NCBI RefSeq assembly: GCF_900188455.1
Contig: NZ_FZOL01000006.1
Span: forward strand, 1 to 64,000
DNA from: Pseudomonas japonica
Lineage (GTDB): Bacteria > Pseudomonadota > Gammaproteobacteria > Pseudomonadales > Pseudomonadaceae
Direction of reading: 5' to 3'
Length of the DNA stretch: 64,000 nucleotides
Part shown: piece by piece, positions 28,266 to 36,429 of the stretch
Numbering within the stretch: position 1 is the stretch's first letter
Layout: the number at the start of each line of letters is the position of its first letter
The notes under the pieces: model-generated
The model's input: the letters and a program-made list of their open reading frames with translations, nothing else
Told to the model about the DNA's origin: nothing
Database searches by the model: none
Program-made: the position numbers and the translations under genes

Positions 28266-28834
28266 GTCGGCTTATGCAAAAACTGTCCTTCTGGAAATAT
28301 TTTCGACCAGCTTGTAAATATTTTGTTACTGGGCCGCCCCGCTTATCCGGTCGATTCAAGAGTCTCCCCAAGCTGTAAACATTCCTTGCCGAAAATCCCC
28401 CGCCAAGCCTCTTTACGCTCACGTCAATACCTTGCCGCAACCCCTGTAAACCGGGTGTCATGGCGCCCACAGCCAAGTGCCTGACCCGCCACGAAGCGGG
28501 GCAGAAGACAGAACAAAAACGGAGGGCGCGATGTACGCCATTCACTCCCCCAGGTTTCATTTCTCCCGTCGGAACGCTGCGTGCCGTTATCAGAACGTTA
28601 CGCGGTGTGTTGACCCCTGCGTCAATGCAAGGGTATACAGTGCGCCGCGTTTTACCTGTGACCTTCTTGCGTACCGCGCACCCTGGCCGATGCCAGGCTG
28701 ACATTCCGGGGCCCTGCCCGGAGCGAACAGCCCAGGCTCGCGCCCCAAGGTAACCACCCCTTGCCAATTCCGCCGCGCCACGAGCGTGGTGGGTCCGATC
28801 CCGTCACAGATAAAAACAACAGGTGACTTCGTTC
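28266..28834 (+). promoter_or_regulatory. aroP upstream region (no established gene)
   Basis: A 569-bp region with no confident gene. It holds three TGTAAA half-sites (28313, 28374, 28445). The first, TGTAAA-TATTTT-GTTACT, resembles a PhhR/TyrR box. A good sigma70 promoter follows: TTGACC (28610-28615), 18 bp, TATACA (28634-28639), leaving a leader of about 190 bases. The exact A-rich motif AAAAACAA (28812-28819), just before the AGGTGA ribosome site, fits the Hfq/Crc consensus AANAANAA. A 57-codon ORF at 28531-28701 with GGAGG upstream is possible but unproven. Confidence 0.6.
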
Positions 28835-30250
28835 ATGAGTGGACAAACTCCGCATTCAGGTGAGCTCAAGCGCGGCCTGAAAAATCGCCATATCCAGTTG
28901 ATCGCCCTTGGCGGTGCCATCGGCACCGGCCTGTTCCTCGGCTCGGCCGGCGTGATGAAATCGGCGGGTCCGTCGATGATTCTCGGTTACGCCATCTGCG
29001 GCTTCATCGCCTTCATGATCATGCGCCAGCTCGGTGAAATGATCGTCGAAGAGCCGGTGGCCGGTTCCTTCAGTCATTTCGCGCACAAGTACTGGGGCGG
29101 TTTCGCCGGTTTCCTGTCGGGCTGGAACTGCTGGATGCTGTACATCCTGGTGGGCATGTCGGAGCTGACCGCGGTCGGCAAGTACATCCATTTCTGGTGG
29201 CCGGAAGTCCCGACCTGGGCCACGGCGGCGGCGTTCTTCATCCTGATCAACGCGATCAACCTGGCCAACGTCAAGGTGTTCGGCGAGGCTGAGTTCTGGT
29301 TTGCCATCATCAAGGTCCTGGCCATCGTCGGCATGATCGGGCTGGGCAGCTACCTGCTGGTCAGCGGCAGCGGCGGCCCTGACGCTTCGGTGAGCAACCT
29401 GTGGGAGCACGGCGGTTTCTTCCCGAATGGCATCAACGGCCTGGTCATGGCCCTGGCGTTCATCATGTTCTCCTTCGGCGGCCTGGAAATGCTCGGTTTC
29501 ACCGCGGCCGAGGCCGACAAGCCGAAGACCGTGATCCCGAAAGCCATCAACCAGGTGATCTACCGCATCCTGATTTTCTACATCGGCGCCCTGGTGGTCC
29601 TGCTGTCGCTGACCCCGTGGAACAGCCTGGTGGCTAATATCGACGCGGCCGGCGGCTCCTACAGCGGCAGCCCGTTCGTCCAGGTGTTCTCGATGCTGGG
29701 CAGCAACACCGCGGCACACCTGCTCAACTTCGTGGTTCTGACCGCGGCACTGTCGGTCTACAACAGCGGTACCTACTGCAATGCGCGGATGCTCTATGGC
29801 ATGGCTGAGCAGGGTGATGCCCCGGCCGGCCTGGCGAAGATCGACAAGCGCGGTGTGCCGGTGCGTTCGATCCTGGTCTCGGCGGCGGTGACCCTGGTGG
29901 CGGTGCTGCTCAATTACTTCATGCCGCACAACGCACTCGAACTGCTGATGTCGCTGGTGGTGGCAACCCTGGTGATCAACTGGGCGATGATCAGCTACTC
30001 GCACCTGAAGTTCCGCCAGCACCTGGACCGCACCGGTCAGAAGCCGCTGTTCAAGTCGCTGTGGTACCCGTATGGCAACTACATCTGCCTGGCGTTCGTG
30101 GTGCTGATCCTCGGCATCATGCTGATGATCCCGGGTATCCGCGAGTCGGTGTATGCGATTCCGGTGTGGCTGGGGGTGATGTGGGTGTGCTACTTGATCA
30201 AGGGCAAGCGGGCCGGAGCGCCTGTCGTGGTGAGTCCGGCGGTCAAGTAA
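28835..30250 (+). CDS. aroP: Aromatic amino acid permease AroP
   Basis: A proton symporter for Phe, Tyr and Trp in the amino acid-polyamine-organocation superfamily, 471 aa with twelve helices. Motifs: GGAIGTGLFLGSA (TM1, near 25), EEPVAGSF (near 69) and FSFGGLEMLGFTAAEA (near 217). Specificity for aromatic residues is inferred from similarity to AroP/PheP and from the nearby phh genes. ATG at 28835 is preferred because AGGTGA lies at 28821-28826; an upstream GTG overlaps that site. Candidate PhhR half-sites and a Crc motif lie upstream. Confidence 0.88.
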   Translation: MSGQTPHSGELKRGLKNRHIQLIALGGAIGTGLFLGSAGVMKSAGPSMILGYAICGFIAFMIMRQLGEMIVEEPVAGSFSHFAHKYWGGFAGFLSGWNCWMLYILVGMSELTAVGKYIHFWWPEVPTWATAAAFFILINAINLANVKVFGEAEFWFAIIKVLAIVGMIGLGSYLLVSGSGGPDASVSNLWEHGGFFPNGINGLVMALAFIMFSFGGLEMLGFTAAEADKPKTVIPKAINQVIYRILIFYIGALVVLLSLTPWNSLVANIDAAGGSYSGSPFVQVFSMLGSNTAAHLLNFVVLTAALSVYNSGTYCNARMLYGMAEQGDAPAGLAKIDKRGVPVRSILVSAAVTLVAVLLNYFMPHNALELLMSLVVATLVINWAMISYSHLKFRQHLDRTGQKPLFKSLWYPYGNYICLAFVVLILGIMLMIPGIRESVYAIPVWLGVMWVCYLIKGKRAGAPVVVSPAVK

Positions 30251-30252
30251 GT

Positions 30253-30351
30253 CCTTCGCAGGCAAGCCAGCTCCTACAGGGTTGGGCGCGCAAAATCCGC
30301 CGGATGTGCGCGCGTAATTTCCCGGTAGGAGCGTGGCTTGCCCGCGAAAGG
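30253..30351. repeat. REP pair after aroP
   Basis: Inverted copies at 30253-30280 and 30324-30351 of the GGCAAGCCAGCTCCTAC-type REP, a different subfamily from that at 19565. Confidence 0.8.
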
Positions 30352-30366
30352 GCCGCAAAGCGGCCC
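30350..30366. terminator. Hairpin terminator downstream of aroP
   Basis: GGGCCGC-AAA-GCGGCCC, attached to the right-hand REP copy. It has the same design as the hairpins at 6709 and 10644. Confidence 0.55.
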
Positions 30367-30419
30367 CAATACTGGCAACTCGGAGTATCCTGACGCCTAT
30401 CACACCCCAGGCGTTTCCC

Positions 30420-30833
30420 ATGCTGGTCCTCTCCAACGCAGTGCACATCCCCGACGAAGAAATCGAGTTGAACGCCATTCGCGCGCAAGGCGCCGGTGGG
30501 CAGAACGTCAACAAGGTTTCCAGCGCCGTGCACCTGCGTTTCGACACGCAGGCCTCGTCGCTGCCGCCGTTCTACAAGGAGCGCCTGCTCCAGCTCAGCG
30601 ACAGCCGCATCACCCGCGACGGGGTGATCATCATCAAGGCCCAGCAATATCGCACCCAGGAACAGAACCGCGCCGACGCCCTGGAGCGCCTGCGCGAGCT
30701 GATCCTGGCCGCGGTGAAGGTGGAAAAGAAACGCCGCCCGACCAAGCCGACCCTGGGCTCCAAGACCCGCCGCCTCGATACCAAGAGCAAGCGCGGGGCG
30801 ATCAAGGCGGGGCGCGGCAAGATCAACTACTGA
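30420..30833 (+). CDS. arfB: Peptidyl-tRNA hydrolase ArfB (YaeJ)
   Basis: A stalled-ribosome rescue factor that hydrolyses peptidyl-tRNA on non-stop ribosomes, 137 aa. The catalytic GGQ motif is at residues 26-28 (QGAGGQNVNK). The basic C-terminal tail (about 105-137, KKRRPTKPT and KSKRGAIKAGRGK) inserts into the empty mRNA channel, which separates it from the larger RF1/RF2. ATG at 30420 fits the family N-terminus. cysC follows 17 bases later. Confidence 0.92.
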   Translation: MLVLSNAVHIPDEEIELNAIRAQGAGGQNVNKVSSAVHLRFDTQASSLPPFYKERLLQLSDSRITRDGVIIIKAQQYRTQEQNRADALERLRELILAAVKVEKKRRPTKPTLGSKTRRLDTKSKRGAIKAGRGKINY

Positions 30834-30850
30834 TACGCACAAGGACACCC

Positions 30851-31450
30851 ATGGCCCGTGAACGGAATCTGACCTGGCACCCCACCGCCCTCGAGCCGGC
30901 CGTCCGGCGCAATGCCAACGGCCAGCGACCGCTGACCCTGTGGTTCACCGGGCTCAGCGGCTCGGGCAAGAGCACCCTGGCGTTCGAACTGGAGCGCCTG
31001 CTGATCGGGCAGGGTGTCGGCTGCTGCGTGCTGGATGGCGACAATATCCGTCACGGACTGTGCAGCGACCTGGGTTTCGACGCGCGCAGCCGCGCCGAGA
31101 ACATCCGCCGGGTCGCCGAGGTGGCGCGCTTGATGAACGAGGCCGGGCTGGTGGTGATGGCGGCGTTCATCTCGCCTTATCAGCGTGATCGCGAGACGGC
31201 GCGGCGGATCATCGGTGCGGAGCGGTTTCACGAGATTCACGTCAGTGCGCCGTTGCACGTCTGCGAGGAGCGCGATCCCAAGGGGCTGTACCGCAAGGCG
31301 CGGGCCGGGGTGCTGAGTGGTTTTACCGGGGTGGACGATCCCTACGAGTCACCGCTGCAGCCGGAGCTGGCGCTGAATACCGCCGAAGTGGCGCTGGAGG
31401 ATTGTCTGGAGCAGTTGCTGGCGCGGGTGCGTGGGGCGGGGGCTTCTTGA
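30851..31450 (+). CDS. cysC: Adenylyl-sulfate kinase
   Basis: Phosphorylates APS to PAPS in sulfate assimilation, 199 aa. Walker A GLSGSGKST is at residues 34-42, DGDNIR near 62-67, and the FISPYQRDRE motif near 109. It is a stand-alone kinase, not the CysNC fusion and not next to cysDN. ATG at 30851 has AAGGA upstream and lies 17 bases after arfB, so the two are likely co-transcribed. Confidence 0.9.
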   Translation: MARERNLTWHPTALEPAVRRNANGQRPLTLWFTGLSGSGKSTLAFELERLLIGQGVGCCVLDGDNIRHGLCSDLGFDARSRAENIRRVAEVARLMNEAGLVVMAAFISPYQRDRETARRIIGAERFHEIHVSAPLHVCEERDPKGLYRKARAGVLSGFTGVDDPYESPLQPELALNTAEVALEDCLEQLLARVRGAGAS

Positions 31451-31451
31451 G

Positions 31452-31504
31452 CGTGTGAAAACCGGTTGGTGAGGTGGTCCCCCGGTAACCGAGGTTTTCA
31501 CACG
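31452..31504. repeat. 53-bp inverted repeat after cysC
   Basis: Arms CGTGTGAAAACC and GGTTTTCACACG are perfect over 12 bp, with an inner CGGTT/AACCG extension. It begins two bases after the cysC stop and probably forms a terminator-like hairpin between cysC and the small convergent ORF. Confidence 0.7.
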
Positions 31505-31520
31505 TCCTGTTTCGCGCGTT

Positions 31521-31652
31521 TTATTCCTGGTCGGCGCTCGGGTTTTCATCGCCTTGGGGTTCCGCCGACTGGGCGGGTTCGGCGTTGTGGGGGGCCGGCT
31601 TCTGCTCGACGTAGTTCAGGCTTGGGAAGGGAAGATTCGGGATTTCGTGCAT
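31521..31652 (-). CDS. Small proline-rich acidic protein, 43 aa
   Basis: An unrecognised short gene. ATG at 31652 is preceded on its strand by GAGGA eight bases upstream. It ends in TAA. The product starts MHEIPNLPFPSLNYVEQ and continues Pro/Glu/Gln-rich, without signal peptide or membrane segment. Third codon positions are mostly G or C (33 of 43 by my count), as in the neighbouring genes, which supports coding. It is convergent with cysC and upstream of phhC on the same strand. Confidence 0.55.
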   Translation of the reverse strand: MHEIPNLPFPSLNYVEQKPAPHNAEPAQSAEPQGDENPSADQE

Positions 31653-31808
31653 CTCGTCGTTCCTCGCAAGGTCGTAGGTGGGAAGTTCACGCACACAGTA
31701 CGCGTGGCTCCGGTGAAGCCGGGGGCAGGATACAGCAGTCTGGATGACAGATTGAGTTTTTCCTGCTGACTGGTAGGAAATTTACAACATCAGGGGGGAC
31801 CTTACTGG

Positions 31809-31846
31809 CCCCATCGCCGGCAAGCGGAACGCCGCCAGCGATGGGG
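31809..31846 (-). terminator. Hairpin after phhC
   Basis: CCCCATCGC and GCGATGGGG (9-bp stem) flank a GC-rich loop, 12 bases past the phhC stop on the minus strand. There is no T-tract. Confidence 0.5.
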
Positions 31847-31857
31847 GTCGTCAGCCG

Positions 31858-33051
31858 TTACCGGCAGACGTCGGCAATGGCTGCCGCGAGCACATCCAGA
31901 CGGCTTTCGTCCGCCCCGGCCACATTGGCCCGGCCGGTACCGACCATGTACACACTGTGCCGTTCCCGCAGCGCCTTGACCTGCTCCGGCGACAACCCGG
32001 TATAGGAGAACATCCCGTGCTGCTCGGCGATATGCGCGAAGCGCTCGCTCAATCCGTGCGGTGCCAGGGCCTGCACCAGCCCGCAGCGCAATCGCGCGAT
32101 CCGCTGGCGCATGGTCTCGACCTCTTCGATCCACAGGCGCTTCAACGCCGGGTCGCCGAGAATCTCCGCCACCACCGCCGCGCCATGATCCGGTGGCGTC
32201 GACCACAGATTGCGCGCGATGAACGCCAGCTGGCTGCGTACATCCAGCAGCTTTTGCGCATCCGCGCCGCACACCAGCAGGGCGCCGGTGCGTTCGCGGT
32301 ACAGGCCGAAGTTCTTCGAGCACGAACTGGTGATCAGCAGTTCGGGCAGTTCGGCGGCGAACAGCCGCACCGCCCAGGCATCTTCTTCCAGTCCGTCGCC
32401 GAAGCCCTGGTAGGCGAAGTCGATCAACGGCAGCAGTGAGCGCCGCTTGACCACGTCCAGTACCGCGCGCCAGTCGTCCTGCGTCAGGTCGAAACCGGTC
32501 GGGTTGTGGCAGCAGGCGTGCAACAGGACGATATCGCCCTGCGGCGCCTGTTCCAGTGCGGCGAGCAGGCCGGGAACATCGAGGCGGTTGTCCGCGCCGA
32601 CATAGGGGTAATGGTTGACCTTGAGCCCGGCACTGGCGAACAGGGTTTCGTGGATCGGCCAGGTCGGGTTGCTCAGCCAGATGCCGCGGCCGGGCAGGCA
32701 CTGCCTGGCGAACTCGGCAGCCAGGCGCAGGGCGCCGGTGCCGCCAGGTGTCTGGGTCGCGCCAGCGCGCTGTTCGCCGAGCAAGGGCGAGTGCTCGCCC
32801 AGGACCAGCTCGCAGAGCAGACGGCCGAAGGCGACATCGCCATGACCGCCGACATAGCTTTTGCTCAACTGACGCTCGACCAGGCGCTGTTCCGCCTGCT
32901 TGACCGCCGCGGGTACCGGGGTCAGGCCCTGGGCGTCCTTGAACACGCCGACACCCAGGTCGAACTTCGCCGGATTGGCATCCTTGGCGTAAGCCTCCAT
33001 CAGCCCGAGGATCGGGTCGCCCGGTACCCGGGTGATGGCCTGGAAATGCAT
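31858..33051 (-). CDS. phhC: Aromatic amino acid aminotransferase PhhC
   Basis: A PLP-dependent class I aminotransferase of 397 aa (TyrB/AspC type) that converts tyrosine to 4-hydroxyphenylpyruvate downstream of PhhA. Motifs: HACCHNPTG (near 188), DFAYQGFGDG (near 220) and the PLP lysine in SSCSKNFGLYRER (near 254). Its ATG overlaps the phhB stop as TGATG, so it is translationally coupled as the third gene of phhABC. Confidence 0.9.
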   Translation of the reverse strand: MHFQAITRVPGDPILGLMEAYAKDANPAKFDLGVGVFKDAQGLTPVPAAVKQAEQRLVERQLSKSYVGGHGDVAFGRLLCELVLGEHSPLLGEQRAGATQTPGGTGALRLAAEFARQCLPGRGIWLSNPTWPIHETLFASAGLKVNHYPYVGADNRLDVPGLLAALEQAPQGDIVLLHACCHNPTGFDLTQDDWRAVLDVVKRRSLLPLIDFAYQGFGDGLEEDAWAVRLFAAELPELLITSSCSKNFGLYRERTGALLVCGADAQKLLDVRSQLAFIARNLWSTPPDHGAAVVAEILGDPALKRLWIEEVETMRQRIARLRCGLVQALAPHGLSERFAHIAEQHGMFSYTGLSPEQVKALRERHSVYMVGTGRANVAGADESRLDVLAAAIADVCR

Positions 33052-33407
33052 CACTTGCGGCCTTCGGCGGTCTTGGCGACCTCGTCGGTGCGCGCGGCCA
33101 TGATGAAGTCGTTGCGGTGCAGGCCTTTGATCGAGTGGCTCCACCAGGTCACGGTGACCTTGCCCCATTCGGTCAGCAGGCCCGGGTGATGGCCTTCGGC
33201 TTCGGAGATGGCGCCGACGGCGTTGGTGAAGGCCAGGGCATGGGCGAAGTTCTTGAACAGGTAGACCTTCTCCAGCTGCATGATCGAATCGCGGACTTCG
33301 ATGTTCCAGTCAGGAATCATGCGCAGCAGTTCCGGCAGTTCGTCGTCGCTGACTTGTGGCGCATCGGCGCGGCAGGCTTCGCAGTGGGCTTGGGACAAGG
33401 CGGTCAT
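33051..33407 (-). CDS. phhB: Pterin-4a-carbinolamine dehydratase PhhB
   Basis: Recycles the pterin cofactor of phenylalanine hydroxylase, 118 aa. The active-site signature EGHHP gives His73 and His74, and WWSH gives His91. ATG at 33407 fits the family. The gene sits between phhA (40 bases upstream) and phhC (1-base overlap). Confidence 0.93.
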   Translation of the reverse strand: MTALSQAHCEACRADAPQVSDDELPELLRMIPDWNIEVRDSIMQLEKVYLFKNFAHALAFTNAVGAISEAEGHHPGLLTEWGKVTVTWWSHSIKGLHRNDFIMAARTDEVAKTAEGRK

Positions 33408-33447
33408 AGATTTCTTCCAGTCGATTGTTATAGGTGTGCAGGGCGGC

Positions 33448-34236
33448 TCAGGCGGCCGCCTTGGGTGGAAACTTCGGCGCGTGCAGGCCGAGCTGCATGG
33501 CGTGCTGGACCATGCCCATGATGTCTTCGTGGGCCAGGTCGAACAGGCGCTTGAGGTTCGGCAGGGCGAAATACACCGGTTGCAGGATGTCGATGCGATA
33601 CGGGGTGCGCATGGCTTCCAGCGGATCGAACGGCTGATGTTCCGGCACGTCGGAAAGACTGTAGACGGTCTCCTTCGGCGAGGACAGGATGCCGCCGCCA
33701 TAGATCCTGCGGCCCTGCGGGGTATCGATCAGGCCGAATTCGATGGTCATCCAGTACAGGCGGGCGAGGTACACGCGCTGTTCCTTGGTCGCGGCCAGGC
33801 CGAGCTTGCCGTAGGTGTGGGTGAATTCGGCGAACCACGGGTTGGTCAGCAGCGGGCAGTGGCCGAAGATCTCGTGGAAGATGTCCGGTTCCTGCAGGTA
33901 GTCGAGTTCTTCCTCGGTACGGATGAAGGTGGCGACCGGAAAGCGCTTGCTGGCCAGCAGTTCGAAAAAGGTCTGGAAGGGGATCAGCGCCGGCACCCGG
34001 GCAACCTGCCAGCCGGTGGTGGCGCCCAGCACCGCGTTGATTTCCGAGAGCTGCGGAATGCGGTCGTGGGGCAGGTTCAGCTGTTCGATGCCGTCCAGGT
34101 ATTCCTGGCACGCGCGACCCTCGATCACCTTCAACTGACGGGTGATCAGGGTATTCCACACCGCATGCTCCTGCGGCGGGTAATCGATAAAACCCTGCGC
34201 ATCGGGCTCACGGGCCACGTACTGCGTCTGTTTCAT
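33448..34236 (-). CDS. phhA: Phenylalanine 4-monooxygenase PhhA
   Basis: An iron- and tetrahydropterin-dependent enzyme that makes tyrosine from phenylalanine, 262 aa. Iron ligands His121, His126 ([11 protein letters not shown]) and Glu166 (YWMTIEFG) are in place. ATG at 34236 has AGGAGA upstream. The minus-strand leader contains AACAATAA (34266-34259), an exact AANAANAA Hfq/Crc motif, and two PhhR boxes lie further upstream. First gene of phhABC, divergent from phhR. Confidence 0.95.
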   Translation of the reverse strand: MKQTQYVAREPDAQGFIDYPPQEHAVWNTLITRQLKVIEGRACQEYLDGIEQLNLPHDRIPQLSEINAVLGATTGWQVARVPALIPFQTFFELLASKRFPVATFIRTEEELDYLQEPDIFHEIFGHCPLLTNPWFAEFTHTYGKLGLAATKEQRVYLARLYWMTIEFGLIDTPQGRRIYGGGILSSPKETVYSLSDVPEHQPFDPLEAMRTPYRIDILQPVYFALPNLKRLFDLAHEDIMGMVQHAMQLGLHAPKFPPKAAA

Positions 34237-34258
34237 GCTGCTCTCCTGCTGAGGGCTT

Positions 34259-34266
34259 TTATTGTT
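34259..34266 (-). promoter_or_regulatory. Candidate Hfq/Crc (CA) motif in the phhA leader
   Basis: AACAATAA on the minus strand, 22 bases before the phhA start, fits AANAANAA exactly. Crc with Hfq represses translation of catabolic mRNAs at such sites in Pseudomonas. Confidence 0.5.
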
Positions 34267-34360
34267 GTGTGCGGCTTGCGCCATGCCCTTAGAGATAGCC
34301 GCTGGCCGTCGGATTTGCAGCCCATGGACGGGGCTGAACGGCGGCGCGGCAGGCGGTTTC

Positions 34361-34451
34361 TGTAACGCAGGTTTTACGGAATTGGCGGGATCGCCTGAAT
34401 CCGCCACCGGCGATGGCTGGGAAAGGCGGTTTTTGTAACGTATTATTTACA
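34361..34451. promoter_or_regulatory. Two PhhR (TyrR-type) boxes between phhA and phhR
   Basis: Box 1 is TGTAAC-GCAGGT-TTTACG (34361-34378). Box 2 is TGTAAC-GTATTA-TTTACA (34434-34451). Both match the TGTAAA-N6-TTTACA consensus with one or two mismatches. They are spaced 73 bp apart, about seven helical turns, which would allow a looped or co-operative complex. Confidence 0.75.
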
Positions 34452-34508
34452 GAATTTCCGGCGTACCCACAGAAAATTCGCCGCATTCCTCTGTATGTAG
34501 GACATTTC

Positions 34509-36068
34509 ATGCGTATCAAAGTGCATTGCCAGAACCGCATCGGCATCCTCCGGGACATCCTCAACCTGCTGGTGGAGTACGGCATCAACGTCGCCCGGGG
34601 CGAGGTGGGCGGCGAGCATGGCAATGCCATCTATCTGCACTGTCCGAACCTGATCAACCTGCAGTTCCAGGCGCTGCGTCCGAAGTTCGAGGCGATCACC
34701 GGGGTGTTCGGGGTCAAGCGGGTCGGCCTGATGCCCAGCGAGCGCCGGCACATGGAGCTGAACGCGCTGCTCGGTGCCCTGGAGTTTCCGGTGCTGTCGA
34801 TCGACATGGGCGGTTCCATCGTCGCCGCCAACCGCGCCGCGGCGCAGTTGCTTGGCGTGCGCGTGGACGAGGTGCCGGGCATGCCGCTGTCGCGCTACGC
34901 CGAGGATTTCGACCTGCCGGAACTGGTGCGCGCCAACAAGGCGCGGATCAATGGCCTGCGGGTCAAGATCAAGAACGACGTGTTCCTCGCCGATATCGCC
35001 CCGCTGCAATCCGAGCACGACGACAGCGAGGCCCTGGCCGGCGCCGTGCTGACCCTGCATCGCGCCGACCGCATCGGCGAGCGCATCTACAACGTGCGCA
35101 AGCAGGAATTGCGCGGCTTCGACAGCATCTTCCAGAGTTCGCGGGTGATGGCCGCGGTGGTCCGCGAGGCGCGGCGCATGGCGCCACTGGATGCGCCGCT
35201 GCTGATCGAAGGCGAGACCGGCACCGGCAAGGAATTGCTGGCCCGCGCCTGTCACCTGGCCAGTCCGCGCGGCCAGGCGCCGCTGATGGCGCTGAACTGC
35301 GCCGGTCTGCCGGAATCCATGGCCGAGACCGAGCTGTTCGGCTACGGCCCCGGTGCCTTCGAAGGCGCCCGGGCCGAGGGCAAGCTGGGGCTGCTGGAAC
35401 TGACCGCCGGAGGCACGTTGTTCCTCGATGGCGTCGACGAGATGAGCCCGCGCCTGCAGGTCAAGCTCCTGCGTTTTCTTCAGGATGGCTGCTTCCGGCG
35501 GGTCGGCAGCGACGAGGAGGTGTACCTGGATGTGCGGGTGATCTGCGCGACCCAGGTCGATCTGTCCGAGCTCTGCGCCCGTGGCGAATTCCGCCAGGAC
35601 CTGTACCACCGGCTCAACGTGCTGTCGCTGCATATCCCGCCGCTGCGCGAATGCCTCGACGGTTTGCCGCCGCTGGTCGAGCATTTCCTCGATCAGGCCA
35701 GTCGCCAGATCGGCTGCCCGCTGCCACGCCTGGCGCCGACGGCGCTGGAGCGTTTGAGCCAGTACCACTGGCCGGGCAACGTGCGGCAACTGGAAAACGT
35801 GCTGTTCCAGGCGGTGTCGTTGTGCGAGGGCGGGGTGGTCAAGCCGGAACATATCCGTTTGCCGGACTACGGCGCGCGACAACCGCTCGGAGAGTTTTCC
35901 CTGGAAGGCGATCTGGCGCAGATTGTCGGGCGATTCGAAAAGGCGGTGCTGGAATCTTTGCAGAGCGAGTTTCCAACCAGTCGGGCATTGGGGAAAAGAC
36001 TGGGAGTATCGCATACGACCATCGCCAACAAGTTGCGTGATTACGCAATTGGCAAGCCGCTGGAATAA
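34509..36068 (+). CDS. phhR: TyrR-family regulator PhhR
   Basis: Activator of phenylalanine and tyrosine use, 519 aa: ACT domain (1-70) for aromatic ligands, PAS (about 82-190), AAA+ domain with Walker A GETGTGKE (235-242), and a C-terminal Fis-like HTH (about 480-515). The sigma54-contact loop GAFTGA is GAFEGA here (282-287); TyrR proteins also lack the canonical loop and act with sigma70. ATG at 34509 fits the ACT start; an earlier ATG adds 32 unlike residues. Divergent from phhABC. Confidence 0.93.
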   Translation: MRIKVHCQNRIGILRDILNLLVEYGINVARGEVGGEHGNAIYLHCPNLINLQFQALRPKFEAITGVFGVKRVGLMPSERRHMELNALLGALEFPVLSIDMGGSIVAANRAAAQLLGVRVDEVPGMPLSRYAEDFDLPELVRANKARINGLRVKIKNDVFLADIAPLQSEHDDSEALAGAVLTLHRADRIGERIYNVRKQELRGFDSIFQSSRVMAAVVREARRMAPLDAPLLIEGETGTGKELLARACHLASPRGQAPLMALNCAGLPESMAETELFGYGPGAFEGARAEGKLGLLELTAGGTLFLDGVDEMSPRLQVKLLRFLQDGCFRRVGSDEEVYLDVRVICATQVDLSELCARGEFRQDLYHRLNVLSLHIPPLRECLDGLPPLVEHFLDQASRQIGCPLPRLAPTALERLSQYHWPGNVRQLENVLFQAVSLCEGGVVKPEHIRLPDYGARQPLGEFSLEGDLAQIVGRFEKAVLESLQSEFPTSRALGKRLGVSHTTIANKLRDYAIGKPLE

Positions 36069-36122
36069 GTTGGGAAGTTGCGCGGTGCGGCGGGTTTATT
36101 AAGGAAATATTATTAGGGCGTG

Positions 36123-36149
36123 GCGCCTCTGGAAAAATCGAAGAGGCGC
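36123..36149. terminator. Hairpin between phhR and the DUF2790 gene
   Basis: GCGCCTCT/AGAGGCGC, an 8-bp stem with an 11-base A-rich loop, lies between two convergent stops and probably serves both. Confidence 0.6.
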
Positions 36150-36168
36150 GACAGCCACGGGAAGCAAG

Positions 36169-36429
36169 TTAGCCGTTGGAGCAGCCGTTACCCATCACAC
36201 GGTATTCGAGGATATGCTTCTGGCCTTGGGAATCCTCATACGTCATGCGGGCCGGAACCACTTCGCAGACATTCGGGATCTCGCTCATGGAAATGACTTT
36301 GGCGATATCCAGGTGTTGCGAATAACTGTACTGTTCAACCGGAATCTGCTCGGCGCCATTATTTGCGAGGTCATCGGCCATGGCCACGCCGCAAACACTA
36401 CCGAGTACCAAAACCAGTAAAGCTTTCAT
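36169..36429 (-). CDS. DUF2790-domain exported protein
   Basis: An 86-aa protein with a Sec signal peptide (1-18) and the DUF2790 fold, found almost only in Pseudomonas. Two cysteines of the mature chain (NVCEVV near 55 and NGCSNG near 83) could form a disulfide. Function unknown; several paralogues usually occur per genome and many respond to copper or stress. AGGTGA precedes the ATG. Single gene. Confidence 0.82.
   Translation of the reverse strand: MKALLVLVLGSVCGVAMADDLANNGAEQIPVEQYSYSQHLDIAKVISMSEIPNVCEVVPARMTYEDSQGQKHILEYRVMGNGCSNG

Noticed and set aside
28204..28767. 187-codon minus-strand frame in the aroP upstream region
   Set aside because: It spans a REPIN and the aroP promoter, has no recognisable domain or ribosome site, and is best read as chance.
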